This document shows, piece by piece, positions 1 through 7,255 of a stretch of DNA of 13,165 nt. The position numbers were made by a program, and so were the translations under genes. The notes below the pieces were generated by a model. The model ran no database searches and was not told the DNA's origin. It saw only the letters and a list, made by a program, of their open reading frames with translations. Location: assembly GCA_031275515.1 (NCBI GenBank), contig JAISOQ010000195.1, forward strand, positions 1 to 13,165, in the 5' to 3' direction. The stretch is from Treponema sp. Its GTDB lineage: Bacteria; Spirochaetota; Spirochaetia; Treponematales; Breznakiellaceae. How positions within the stretch are numbered: the first letter of the stretch is position 1; each line of letters begins with the position of its first letter.

Positions 1-287
1 TTATTTATAACCGGCAGAAGTTTACCTTGACGGCAGGGTATAAATTTGGGTTCCTTAACCGTCCGGATCGGCGAAAGACCCAGGAGGCTGCGGCGGGTAA
101 TGAGCCTGACTAGACGTTGCGCGGCCCCATACAGAGGAATTAACCGGCAGATGCAGAAGGGTGATAACGGGGGATGTCTTCCGCGCTGTGCTGTTTTTAG
201 CCTTTTTGCTGGATTTTTTGAAAATATATTCGGATGTCAGGCCGGCAATGGTGGATTTTTTATCTTATCGAAGCATTACATAGCTTT
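1..287. other. Gene-free left edge, possible structured leader
   Basis: No convincing gene was found. The reading from 46 to 291 has no recognisable domain. Positions 46-160 are GC-rich and contain short stems: GGTT/AACC around 51-60, and AGGCT (85-89) opposite AGCCT (103-107). An 11-base direct repeat, TAACCGGCAGA, occurs at 8-18 and 141-151. From 190 onward the DNA is AT-rich and could hold the promoter of the following transglycosylase gene, but no clear -35/-10 pair stands out. The GC-rich part could be a structured RNA leader or the remains of an upstream element; I could not match it to a known riboswitch or ncRNA. Confidence 0.3.
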
Positions 288-1184
288 ATGAAAAGACCTT
301 TTATTATAATGCCTATTGACGTTGTGTATCCTTTCTTTTGCAGCGCCGTTGTCAGCGTGTGGTTGTGTGTTTTTTCGGTTTTTCCATATTTTGAGGCTCG
401 AACAGGAATATCTTTCCGCAGACTCGCCGCCGGTAAGGCAGTTCATTCCGGGAATGAGATCCCCTGGAACGTTATCCGGGTTCCGGTTTCGGTTTCGGAG
501 CTTCCGGGTCCCGTATTTAACCATCACTTTGAAGAGCAGGAAGACGCCATTATGACCGCTTACCGGGACGAAACCCGGCAAGAATGGGTGATAACTTTTT
601 TCGCCGAGGTCGTCAAGCTCACCGAATATCTGCCCGGAAGCGATACGGAGGAAATGGCGGCGGCTATTCTGGCCAATGCGGCGGCCTTTAACATTTCCCC
701 AAGTCTGGCCTTTGCCCTTTGCTGGACGGAAAGCCGGTTCAATCCCCAGGCGGTTAACAAGGCTAACACGGACGGCAGCATAGATCGGGGGCTTTTCCAG
801 CTTAATAACCGCAGTTTCCCCAAATTGAAAGAAGCGGATTTCTTCAACCCCTCGGTTAACGCCTATTACGGGATGGCCCATTTGCGCTGGTGTCTGGATA
901 CCGGGGGTTCCATGGTGGCCGGTCTTGCCATGTACAATGCGGGGACCGGCAGGGTAAAGGCCGAAGGCGCCCCCAAGCGCACTCTGGACTACGTTTCTTA
1001 CATTTTGGATTTCCAAAAAAAAATAGAAGACGCCTTTACAGCCCATCCTGTCCCCCCGCCTGTTCCTCAAGAACTGGTTTTGGAACCTGCGGCGGCCCCT
1101 GAGATCCCTGAGCCGGACACTGCCGAACCCTATTTCAGGAAACCCCGGCTCACCCTTCTTACCCCTATTGCGGGAAGATTCTAA
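288..1184 (+). CDS. Membrane-anchored lytic transglycosylase (SLT domain)
   Basis: This encodes a 298-residue protein predicted to cleave the MurNAc-GlcNAc bond of peptidoglycan with 1,6-anhydro product formation. The SLT-like catalytic fold spans roughly residues 125-235. It shows the catalytic glutamate in the WTES motif (Glu148), then GLFQLN (168-173) and AMYNAG (214-219), the usual order of family 1 lytic transglycosylase motifs. The N-terminus is MKRP followed by a hydrophobic stretch at about residues 8-34, so it is probably an uncleaved anchor or signal peptide facing the periplasm. The C-terminal tail (about 253-280) is rich in Pro, Ala and Glu and is probably a flexible linker. The ATG at 288 was chosen because it gives a basic residue pair before the hydrophobic segment; ATGs at 234 and 309 are alternatives and none has a strong ribosome binding site. 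Its stop codon overlaps the stop of the convergent GH5 gene. Confidence 0.85.
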   Translation: MKRPFIIMPIDVVYPFFCSAVVSVWLCVFSVFPYFEARTGISFRRLAAGKAVHSGNEIPWNVIRVPVSVSELPGPVFNHHFEEQEDAIMTAYRDETRQEWVITFFAEVVKLTEYLPGSDTEEMAAAILANAAAFNISPSLAFALCWTESRFNPQAVNKANTDGSIDRGLFQLNNRSFPKLKEADFFNPSVNAYYGMAHLRWCLDTGGSMVAGLAMYNAGTGRVKAEGAPKRTLDYVSYILDFQKKIEDAFTAHPVPPPVPQELVLEPAAAPEIPEPDTAEPYFRKPRLTLLTPIAGRF

Positions 1185-3064
1185 ACGCCCATGATAATTT
1201 CCGCTTCCCCTTCGTAACTTTCGTTTTGTATAAAGAGGCGCTGTTCTTCCGGTTTGTAATAGGCCTTGAGGCCCCTGGGACAGGAGTCCTCGGGAAAGGT
1301 CCAGAGAGAAGGCGCCGGGGTTGATGCGAAACATCCGGCGGGGATGAATATCTCTGTGGGGGCGGGAATACGGGGATCGGCCCGGAACCGGTAGCGGAAA
1401 AGCCTTTTTTTCCGGTCCCAACTGAGGGCAAGGGGGACGCCTGCGGTAGCCATAGGGTAAGGGCGGAGCCAGCCCCCCATAGCCCGGCCCTGGCCCTTAG
1501 AAAAAATCGACAGGTCCTCTCCATTCCAGCCGTCTCCCCATTCGCTGGTGTTGTCTGCGGTGTAATTCCAGATTGTGGAACCCAGAAGATGGGCGTCTAT
1601 CCCATCGTAATACATGGACAGGGCTTCTTCGTGGAGGCGATAATCTCCGGTTTTATAGGCTTTTTTTCCGTTCATGTCAAAGGGAAGGCCGAATTCCCCC
1701 AGGAGGCAGGGCATGTCCCCCATGCGCTCCCCGGTCCAGGCGACTCCCTTCCCTATGGCCCGGGCGAACAGGGCCGCCACGTTTTTCCGGCCAAAAACAG
1801 GCTTGGCGGTCTCTGGGATGACGTTAAGCCAAGGCCGGAAAGACTTGGTGAAAAGGGTAAGGCCGTCGTACCAATGAAAGGCGTTCACGACGCCGCCGGG
1901 ACTGCCCCCGGGCCAGGCGGGATGTCCCCCTGCGGGGGTCCCCTCGATGAAGATCAGGGCGCCCGGGTTGACCTCCCTCATACGGTCAATGAAACGCCTC
2001 ATGAAGGGGACCAGGAAATCGCTGGTAAACCGGGCCGCCCTGCCGTTTACCGCGGCGAAATGATCTTTCCGTAAGAGCCGGGGGACGCCTCCCTCGCCGG
2101 TCCAGACCCCGGCCCGCTTCCAGGGACACTCGTAACCTTCCCTGAAAATAGAAAGCCCCTCCGGATTGAGGAGGCGCTTTCCGATCCTGCGCACGCCCCG
2201 GAGACCGGTGGAGTAGACCGGGCTTTCACGGGCGTACCCGGAAGCGGCGGCCATAGCGTCCAGGGGATAGGGGACAGCCCCCTGGTAGACCATCACGTTT
2301 TCCATTTTTTCCAGGTCCCGGTACCCTATGAAGCCGGGATTCGGCTCGTTCATGGTCCCCCAGCCCACAAGGGCCTTACAGTTCTTAAGCCGCCTAAAGC
2401 AGTGCCGCATACAGGCCAAGTACCGCTCCTGAAGCCAATCCTGGGCGCTTTCCCCATCTATCCTGGTTTCCGGGGCGTAGGTATTTCCGGCGAAAAAGAG
2501 GGTGAACATGGTGGCGGCGGCGTACCGGCTGTAGTTGGCGGGCCAGATCATGCGGGGGTAAGGCGCTCCTTTGTTCAGCCCGCTGTAACCCTGATGGGTC
2601 AGGGCGGCCCCCGCAGCGTCCAGGCGTTCCGTATCAATGCCGAGTTTCTCCAAAGTCCAGGCAGGGGCGCCGTCGCCTCCGGTCCAGCGGCTCCATACAT
2701 CCTGATGGGGATCGATGAACAGGGATATCCCCTTTTCTTCCGCGATAAGGAGGAGCTTCCTGAGGTAGGCCAGGTAAGCTTCGTCGTAGATGCCCGGCCC
2801 TTCATGCTCCAGGGCTTCCCAGGTGACGATAAACCGCAGGAAGGTGAACCCCCAGCGTTTCAGCCGCTCAAAGTGAGCCTCCGCATCTTCAATCGGGAAG
2901 GGACGGCCCACAAAAGAGACCCCTGCCGGGGACGAAAGGGAACCCTCCAGGCGGGTCCCGCCGGGAGGAACAACGGGTACCTTGGAACTTCCCCCCAGGT
3001 TGCAGCCCCGCAGAATTAGAACCCTGCCCAAATCATCGGTTATGTATCGTCCTGAAACCCGCAT
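1181..3064 (-). CDS. GH5 family glycosidase, endoglycoceramidase/glucosylceramidase-like
   Basis: This is a 627-residue glycoside hydrolase of clan GH-A. The N-terminal TIM-barrel part contains the HFERLKRWGF region (64-73), the FIDPHQD strand (116-122) with the conserved His, the acid/base glutamate in TMNEPN (Glu240), FHWYD (396-400) and the nucleophile glutamate in LLGEFG (Glu457). The last 90 or so residues look like the beta-sandwich C-terminal domain of endoglycoceramidase-like GH5 enzymes. Related enzymes hydrolyse glucosylceramide, steryl glucosides or other glycolipids; the substrate here cannot be read from sequence. There is no signal peptide or membrane segment, so it is probably cytoplasmic and would act on imported glycosides. 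The ATG is preceded by AAGGAG (complement of 3071-3076) six bases upstream, which fixes the start. It is transcribed alone. Confidence 0.85.
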   Translation of the reverse strand: MRVSGRYITDDLGRVLILRGCNLGGSSKVPVVPPGGTRLEGSLSSPAGVSFVGRPFPIEDAEAHFERLKRWGFTFLRFIVTWEALEHEGPGIYDEAYLAYLRKLLLIAEEKGISLFIDPHQDVWSRWTGGDGAPAWTLEKLGIDTERLDAAGAALTHQGYSGLNKGAPYPRMIWPANYSRYAAATMFTLFFAGNTYAPETRIDGESAQDWLQERYLACMRHCFRRLKNCKALVGWGTMNEPNPGFIGYRDLEKMENVMVYQGAVPYPLDAMAAASGYARESPVYSTGLRGVRRIGKRLLNPEGLSIFREGYECPWKRAGVWTGEGGVPRLLRKDHFAAVNGRAARFTSDFLVPFMRRFIDRMREVNPGALIFIEGTPAGGHPAWPGGSPGGVVNAFHWYDGLTLFTKSFRPWLNVIPETAKPVFGRKNVAALFARAIGKGVAWTGERMGDMPCLLGEFGLPFDMNGKKAYKTGDYRLHEEALSMYYDGIDAHLLGSTIWNYTADNTSEWGDGWNGEDLSIFSKGQGRAMGGWLRPYPMATAGVPLALSWDRKKRLFRYRFRADPRIPAPTEIFIPAGCFASTPAPSLWTFPEDSCPRGLKAYYKPEEQRLFIQNESYEGEAEIIMGV

Positions 3065-3426
3065 AAGCAGCTCCTTAAACAGTATTCGTCAGGGTTTTGT
3101 ATTTGGGTAAAGATACCCTGTTATTTCCCGGCAAACCGGTATTTGCTACTATCATAAGTTCGTTTTTTTTAATATAATAGTTTCTGATTATTGATCTTTT
3201 TAACCTTTGCTGCATAGAGAGGAAAATGTAAGCTGTTATCGTACAATAGCTTATGAGTTATTCGATATGTACCTAACTACGGTGAAAAAGTTAATAATCA
3301 TCACACAAGAGTCTGTCCCAAAACCCTGCGCATTAGCGCACAGTCAATTAGTTTTGGGACAGACTTATATGGAAGGGTGATCCTTAAGACTTTAAGGGAA
3401 TAAATTTTTTAGAAAGGGACAAAGCC
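3065..3426. other. Divergent intergenic region with nested hairpins
   Basis: This 362-base AT-rich stretch separates two divergently transcribed genes and must hold both promoters, but neither has an unambiguous -35/-10 pair. On the GH5 side the leader can form two mutually exclusive stems: GGGTA/TACCC (3105-3109 with 3114-3118) or CAGGGT/ACCCTG (3090-3095 with 3115-3120). On the other side lie a 15-bp palindrome (annotated separately) and a short hairpin CCTTAA/TTAAGG (3382-3387 with 3392-3397) followed by a T-rich run, only about 15 bases before the ribosome binding site of the HEAT-like gene. No gene was seen here. Confidence 0.5.
3310..3365. repeat. 15-bp perfect inverted repeat with nested hairpin
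   Basis: The arms AGTCTGTCCCAAAAC (3310-3324) and its exact reverse complement (3351-3365) enclose a 26-base spacer that itself holds a TGCGC/GCGCA hairpin (3327-3331 with 3336-3340). The core TCCCAAAAC recurs in the hairpin at 13032-13061. There is no T-run directly after either arm, so a simple terminator is not supported. A dispersed palindromic repeat or MITE remnant is the best guess. Confidence 0.75.
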
Positions 3427-4599
3427 ATGAAACGTATTTTTTTAGCTGGTTTATTAATGTTTATTGCGATGACCGTCTTTGGCGCTTCTCAGGAAATGGA
3501 ATTTTATCAGCAGCTGTACAACATCGCTCCTGCGGCGGCGGAGAAGTATGCGGTATTCCAGGAGGCGCAAAATGCGGGATTGTCTGACGCCATGGACTTT
3601 TATGCCTGGGTTTTGGAACGCGTTGTGCTGGAATATCCCAATGTCAAGGGAAACCAGAATATCGAGGCCGCCAATGAGAGTATGAAGACCCTGGCAAAGC
3701 TCTTGGGGGAAGCCAAGCATCTGCCCTCCGCAGGATACCTCTGGCGGGCCGAAACCGTCTTTGTTAATCCCATTGTCAAGGCGGAGATCCTCGTCGCCCT
3801 GGGAAAGATGCAGGCTGTCGATTTTCTGCCTCAGGTTATTCAGACGCTGAAGGACCTGAATGAAGGAAGGGTTTCCAAAAACAGCCAGGACCGGGAACGG
3901 ATTGCCTTTGGCGCCATCGTCTCCCTGGAGAATTACGGCGACATCCGGGGCTATTTACCGGTGTATCTTGCCTCTATTGGATGGTATTCTGACACGATAA
4001 AACGCCAGGCGGCGGCAAGCCTGCCGAAAATTTCGGAAAATCCTGTAGAACCCTTGACGGAACTCATTAAGAGCCCTTCTTATCCCTACAATACTAAATA
4101 TGAAGCCCTCCAGACGATAGAGAATTCCTCAGCTTCCGCTGACGTTAAGTCGGAATTCGCGGTTACCGCCTATACAGAAGCGTGGAAAGCTTCTACTGTA
4201 AGTCGTACCCAGCAAATGGACCTGGTGAGAATCCGCAAGCTTTGTATTTCCATGATAAACCGGTATAAAACCGGGAATAGCCAGGTATACCCTCTTTTGG
4301 AACGTTCGTATACGGAAGGAACCGAAGAGGAAGAAAGGTTCGGCGCTGTATCTGCGCTGGCGTCCCTGGCAAGTGAAGATTCCATTCGGCTTCTGTCGGC
4401 TTTTGTGAAGGATATCAATGAAAAACTCCGGGAGGGCACCCTGCGGCAAAAGGACGAACGCATGATCCGGGCGCTTATTGCCGCCCTGGGCCAGACCGGC
4501 CGTTCCGAAGTAGTGTCTGTCCTGGTTTCCATTCAAAGCGTTGACTGGCCGACTGCGGTCAAACGTTTAGCCGCCCAAGAGATAGAGAAGTTACAGTAA
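3427..4599 (+). CDS. Secreted HEAT-like repeat protein, function unknown
   Basis: This encodes 390 residues with a clear signal peptide: MKR, a hydrophobic core to about residue 18, and a small-residue cleavage region around FGAS (18-21). The mature part is almost entirely helical in character and contains repeated amphipathic helix pairs of the HEAT/armadillo kind, for example around 115-128 (VKAEILVALGKM), 305-318 (FGAVSALASLAS), 345-358 (RALIAALGQTG) and 376-390. Such proteins are scaffolds for protein-protein contacts. No catalytic motif, lipobox or membrane anchor is visible, so a periplasmic scaffold role is inferred, with no known partner. The ATG at 3427 has a GAAAGGGAC-type ribosome binding site just upstream. 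The gene stands alone and ends in a terminator hairpin. Confidence 0.75.
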   Translation: MKRIFLAGLLMFIAMTVFGASQEMEFYQQLYNIAPAAAEKYAVFQEAQNAGLSDAMDFYAWVLERVVLEYPNVKGNQNIEAANESMKTLAKLLGEAKHLPSAGYLWRAETVFVNPIVKAEILVALGKMQAVDFLPQVIQTLKDLNEGRVSKNSQDRERIAFGAIVSLENYGDIRGYLPVYLASIGWYSDTIKRQAAASLPKISENPVEPLTELIKSPSYPYNTKYEALQTIENSSASADVKSEFAVTAYTEAWKASTVSRTQQMDLVRIRKLCISMINRYKTGNSQVYPLLERSYTEGTEEEERFGAVSALASLASEDSIRLLSAFVKDINEKLREGTLRQKDERMIRALIAALGQTGRSEVVSVLVSIQSVDWPTAVKRLAAQEIEKLQ

Positions 4600-4611
4600 C
4601 GCAGCACCCGC

Positions 4612-4643
4612 CCTCTATCCGTCCGCACGGATAGAGGCGTTTT
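4612..4643 (+). terminator. Rho-independent terminator of the HEAT-like gene
   Basis: The 10-bp perfect stem CCTCTATCCG/CGGATAGAGG (4612-4621 with 4628-4637) has a 6-base loop, followed by GCG and TTTT (4640-4643). It sits 13 bases after the stop codon of the upstream gene. The T tract is short, but position and stem strength fit a plus-strand terminator. Confidence 0.75.
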
Positions 4644-4662
4644 AAAAAAAAGGAATAATCTA

Positions 4663-4723
4663 CTAATCTTTTCACAGACATCATTGTATGCTTTTCACTA
4701 CAGTTAAGTGCTGAAAAGATTAG
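4663..4723. repeat. 12-bp inverted repeat between convergent genes
   Basis: CTAATCTTTTCA (4663-4674) and its exact reverse complement (4712-4723) flank 37 bases. A second CTTTTCA (4691-4697) in the spacer can compete for the same right arm, so two foldings are possible. On the minus strand the structure is followed, 10-20 bases later, by eight T residues, so it may help terminate the PTS EIIA transcript. Confidence 0.5.
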
Positions 4724-4743
4724 CAAAAAATGGGGGCGTCGGC

Positions 4744-5190
4744 TTACTCGGCGAGAACCCGCAGAATATCGTCCGCTGAAGAGCTGGCGAGAATTTCCGC
4801 CCGTTTTTCGGAACTTTTGAAAAGCAGGCTGATTTCCGCGAGGAATTGCAGGTGGGGCCCGGTCTTTTCAAGCGGGGAAAGGGTCATAATGAATATCCTG
4901 CACGGCTCATGGTCCAGGGAATCAAAATCAATAGGGGTATCGGAAATACCGATACATGCTACAAGATCATGGATGGTAGCGCTTTTCCCGTGGGGAATTG
5001 CGATGCCATGCTTCATCCCGGTGGACATCTTCTGTTCCCGGTCCATTACCGCCTGGTAGGCAGCTGTGCGATCCTGTATTTTTTTTGCTGAAACCAACAC
5101 ATCCAGGAGTTCATTAATGATCTCTTCCTTGGTGGATCCCTTCAAATGAAGGTTAATCGTATCTTTCGTTAGTACTGTTTTAAGGTTCAT
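4744..5190 (-). CDS. PTS EIIA type-2 domain protein (fructose/PtsN family)
   Basis: This is a 148-residue single-domain protein of the fructose/mannitol-type EIIA family, to which the regulatory nitrogen-PTS protein PtsN also belongs. The phosphate-accepting histidine is visible in GIAIPHGKS (His67), preceded by the usual REQKMSTGMKHG segment. Length and layout match a stand-alone EIIA. No EIIB or EIIC transporter gene lies beside it, which favours a regulatory rather than a sugar-uptake role (inference). The ATG at 5190 lacks a good Shine-Dalgarno sequence. The start is chosen from the family pattern, in which the domain begins directly with a hydrophobic beta strand. It is divergent from deoD and convergent with the HEAT-like gene. 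Confidence 0.88.
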   Translation of the reverse strand: MNLKTVLTKDTINLHLKGSTKEEIINELLDVLVSAKKIQDRTAAYQAVMDREQKMSTGMKHGIAIPHGKSATIHDLVACIGISDTPIDFDSLDHEPCRIFIMTLSPLEKTGPHLQFLAEISLLFKSSEKRAEILASSSADDILRVLAE

Positions 5191-5359
5191 AATGAGATTT
5201 TAAAACTCAATGGTTGAAAAGTCAAGGTTTTGTTATGATTTTTACGCCTTAACTGACACTATCCCGGGGGTTCCTAATCCCGCGGGACCGGGCCCGGGGG
5301 AGTTTATTTTTTTTCCTGATAGGATATACTTAGTTATTCATTCTGGCGGAGGAACGATT
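5191..5359. promoter_or_regulatory. Divergent PTS EIIA/deoD intergenic region
   Basis: A GC-rich patch at 5262-5300 contains short palindromes such as CCGGGCCCGG (5289-5298) and is flanked by AT-rich DNA. A candidate deoD -10 element, TATACT (5325-5330), lies 30 bases before the start codon, but its -35 region is poor. The deoD ribosome binding site GGAGG is at 5348-5352, seven bases from the ATG. TATGAT at 5234-5239 is another weak -10 candidate. Confidence 0.35.
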
Positions 5360-6064
5360 ATGTCTATGCATATTGCCGCAATGCCTGGAGAAATCGCTGA
5401 AGTTGTACTGCTTCCCGGCGATCCTTTGCGGGCTAAATTCGTAGCGGATACCTATCTGGAAAACCCTGTGAAGTACAATGACATACGGAATATCTTTGGC
5501 TATACCGGAACCTACAAGGGTAAACGGGTTTCTGTCCAAGGGACCGGTATGGGAATTCCTTCCGTTTCTATCTATGTTAATGAGCTGTTTCGGGACTATG
5601 GCGTAAGACGGGCTCTCCGTATCGGGACTGCGGGTTCCATCAGGGTGGATGTAAAGCTTAGGGACCTGGTGATCGCCATGTCCGCCTGTACAGACTCCGG
5701 GGCCAACAAGATACGTTTCGGCGGCAGAGACTACGCGCCTACCGCTTCTTTCAGCCTCCTTAAAACCGCCTACGATACCGCCTGCGCCTTGGGATTTAAA
5801 CCGGCGGTCGGTCCTGTCGTTTCTTCGGACATGTTTTACACTGAAGACCCCGACGAATGGAAACTCTGGGCCCAATTCGGCTGTATTGCCGTGGAAATGG
5901 AATGCGCTGAACTCTACACCCTGGCCGCAAAATATGGACGCGAGGCGCTCACCCTTCTTACCGTCTCCGACAGTTTAGTGACCCATGAGGTTACTTCCGC
6001 TGAAGAACGGCAACAGACCTTTCTCCAGATGATGGAGGTGGCCTTAGAGACCGCGATATCATAA
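5360..6064 (+). CDS. deoD: Purine nucleoside phosphorylase DeoD
   Basis: This is a 234-residue hexameric-type purine nucleoside phosphorylase, which splits purine (deoxy)nucleosides with phosphate to free base and (deoxy)ribose-1-phosphate in nucleoside salvage. Residues known from the E. coli enzyme fall at the same numbers: His4, Gly20 and Arg24 in LPGDPLR, Arg43, Arg87 in RIGTAGS, Phe159, the VEMECAE segment with Glu179, Met180 and Glu181, and the catalytic Asp204 in VSDS. An upstream in-frame extension exists, but the ATG at 5360 has a GGAGG site seven bases before it and gives exactly the family numbering. No other deo genes are adjacent, so it is transcribed alone. Confidence 0.96.
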   Translation: MSMHIAAMPGEIAEVVLLPGDPLRAKFVADTYLENPVKYNDIRNIFGYTGTYKGKRVSVQGTGMGIPSVSIYVNELFRDYGVRRALRIGTAGSIRVDVKLRDLVIAMSACTDSGANKIRFGGRDYAPTASFSLLKTAYDTACALGFKPAVGPVVSSDMFYTEDPDEWKLWAQFGCIAVEMECAELYTLAAKYGREALTLLTVSDSLVTHEVTSAEERQQTFLQMMEVALETAIS

Positions 6065-6065
6065 G

Positions 6066-6100
6066 GCCCGCAGGGTAATCCCGGCCATAGTCCGGCGGGC
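6066..6100 (+). terminator. Possible weak terminator after deoD
   Basis: GCCCGC (6066-6071) can pair with GCGGGC (6095-6100) immediately after the deoD stop, followed by TCTTCTGT. The loop is long and the T content modest, so this is only a candidate. The region lies between two convergent genes. Confidence 0.3.
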
Positions 6101-6181
6101 TCTTCTGTCCCGAATACGCTACGGCTCAAAATAAATTGCCCTTTACCCTGGCCGAATGATCCTGGTACGCTTGCGCATATC

Positions 6182-7141
6182 CTAAATCACCCAATCCCAG
6201 AATTCGTTCTGATGCAATTCCTCGTGGGCAGGAGGGGAATGTCCATCTGACTTGAACTGGAGTTCCGGGTTTTTGATGCTGACCCTGGTTTTTTCGGGCA
6301 CTGACTTGGTAACAAAGGCGTTGCTGCCGATGACCACCCCTTCGCCTATGACGGTATTGCCGCCGAGGATGGAAGCTCCTGAATAAATCGTAACATGATT
6401 CTCTATGGTGGGATGCCGCTTGACCCCTTTAAGGTTCTGGCCGCCCCGGGTGGAAAGCCCCCCCAGGGTAACCCCCTGGTAGATCTTCACATAATTCCCG
6501 ATGATCGTCGTTTCGCCTATGACAATGCCCGTACCGTGGTCGATAAAAAAATGATGCCCAATGACCGCGCCGGGATGTATGTCGATGCCGGTGATGTTGT
6601 GGGCATATTCGCTCATGATCCGGGGAATAAGGGGAACTTCCATTTCGTAGAGGACGTGGGCCAGGCGGTAAACCATAATCGCGAAGATCCCCGGATAGGA
6701 TAAGATGATCTCGTCCAGATTGGCTGCCGCAGGATCGCCGTCAAAGGTGGCGGAAACATCCTGGGCCATATATTCCCGCACATCCGGCAGGCGGACCAAA
6801 AACCGGAAGGCAATATCCGCCGCCTTTTCTTCAATCACTTCCTTTTCAAGACCGCTGCAACAGGGGCTGTAGTGAAGCGCCCTGCCGATCTCTTTGGAAA
6901 GGAAATGGAGCGCTTCTTCAAGAACATCCCCCGCATGGTATTCCAGGGACGAGAAGGAGATATTTTTCTTGCCGAAATAGCCGGGAAAGACCAAGTGCCG
7001 CAGTTTTTCCAGAATATCCATAATGCGTTCCCGATTCAGCAAATGGACCGAATCGATTTTAATGATCTCCGCATGTTCTTCGTAACTTTTGATGAGGATA
7101 TCAGTAAGGTAGTGTAACTGCGTTTTTAGCTTTTTTTCCAT
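6182..7141 (-). CDS. epsC: Serine O-acetyltransferase, EpsC/SrpH type
   Basis: This 319-residue enzyme should transfer acetyl from acetyl-CoA to L-serine, giving O-acetylserine for cysteine synthesis. After a helical N-terminal half (about 1-175) comes a left-handed beta-helix with hexapeptide repeats (about 183-285). The catalytic residues match CysE: Asp187 in GIDIHPG and His202 in IDHGTGIVIGE. The VTLGG segment follows, then a basic Gly-rich loop. The C-terminus differs from classic CysE, as in the long SAT form called EpsC or SrpH. SrpH is encoded beside the encapsulin SrpI on a Synechococcus plasmid (established), so its place at the end of this cluster is expected. The ATG has GGGGAGA (complement of 7149-7155) seven bases upstream. 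A strong hairpin touches that site. Confidence 0.93.
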   Translation of the reverse strand: MEKKLKTQLHYLTDILIKSYEEHAEIIKIDSVHLLNRERIMDILEKLRHLVFPGYFGKKNISFSSLEYHAGDVLEEALHFLSKEIGRALHYSPCCSGLEKEVIEEKAADIAFRFLVRLPDVREYMAQDVSATFDGDPAAANLDEIILSYPGIFAIMVYRLAHVLYEMEVPLIPRIMSEYAHNITGIDIHPGAVIGHHFFIDHGTGIVIGETTIIGNYVKIYQGVTLGGLSTRGGQNLKGVKRHPTIENHVTIYSGASILGGNTVIGEGVVIGSNAFVTKSVPEKTRVSIKNPELQFKSDGHSPPAHEELHQNEFWDWVI

Positions 7142-7153
7142 TGTTCGATCTCC

Positions 7154-7175
7154 CCGGGGCCCGCATCGGCCCCGG
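7154..7175 (-). promoter_or_regulatory. GC-rich hairpin beside the acetyltransferase ribosome binding site
   Basis: A perfect 8-bp stem CCGGGGCC/GGCCCCGG (7154-7161 with 7168-7175) with a 6-base loop lies in the 114-base gap between the desulfurase stop and the acetyltransferase start. Its distal arm takes in two bases of the GGGGAGA site. No T tract follows, so it is not a typical terminator. It may stabilise or process the mRNA, or tune translation. Confidence 0.5.
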
Positions 7176-7255
7176 CCTTAGAAATTAGATTTGTATGGAC
7201 ATCGCCTTCCACCTGCCCTGCCGCAAGAATCGTATTCCCCTCCTCGTACAAAAAA

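Noticed and set aside
46..160. Cobalamin- or fluoride-type riboswitch
   Set aside because: Fragments such as GGCGAAAGACC and AATGAGCCTGAC look slightly similar, but the conserved boxes and pairings of either class are not in place.
276..1421. Long minus-strand open frame opposite the transglycosylase gene
   Set aside because: It is a shadow of two real genes, crossing both, with no recognisable domain and basic, low-complexity composition.
5210..5359. 50-residue N-terminal extension of DeoD
   Set aside because: The ATG at 5360 has a strong ribosome site and makes the active-site residues match family numbering; the extension crosses the promoter region and a GC-rich palindrome.
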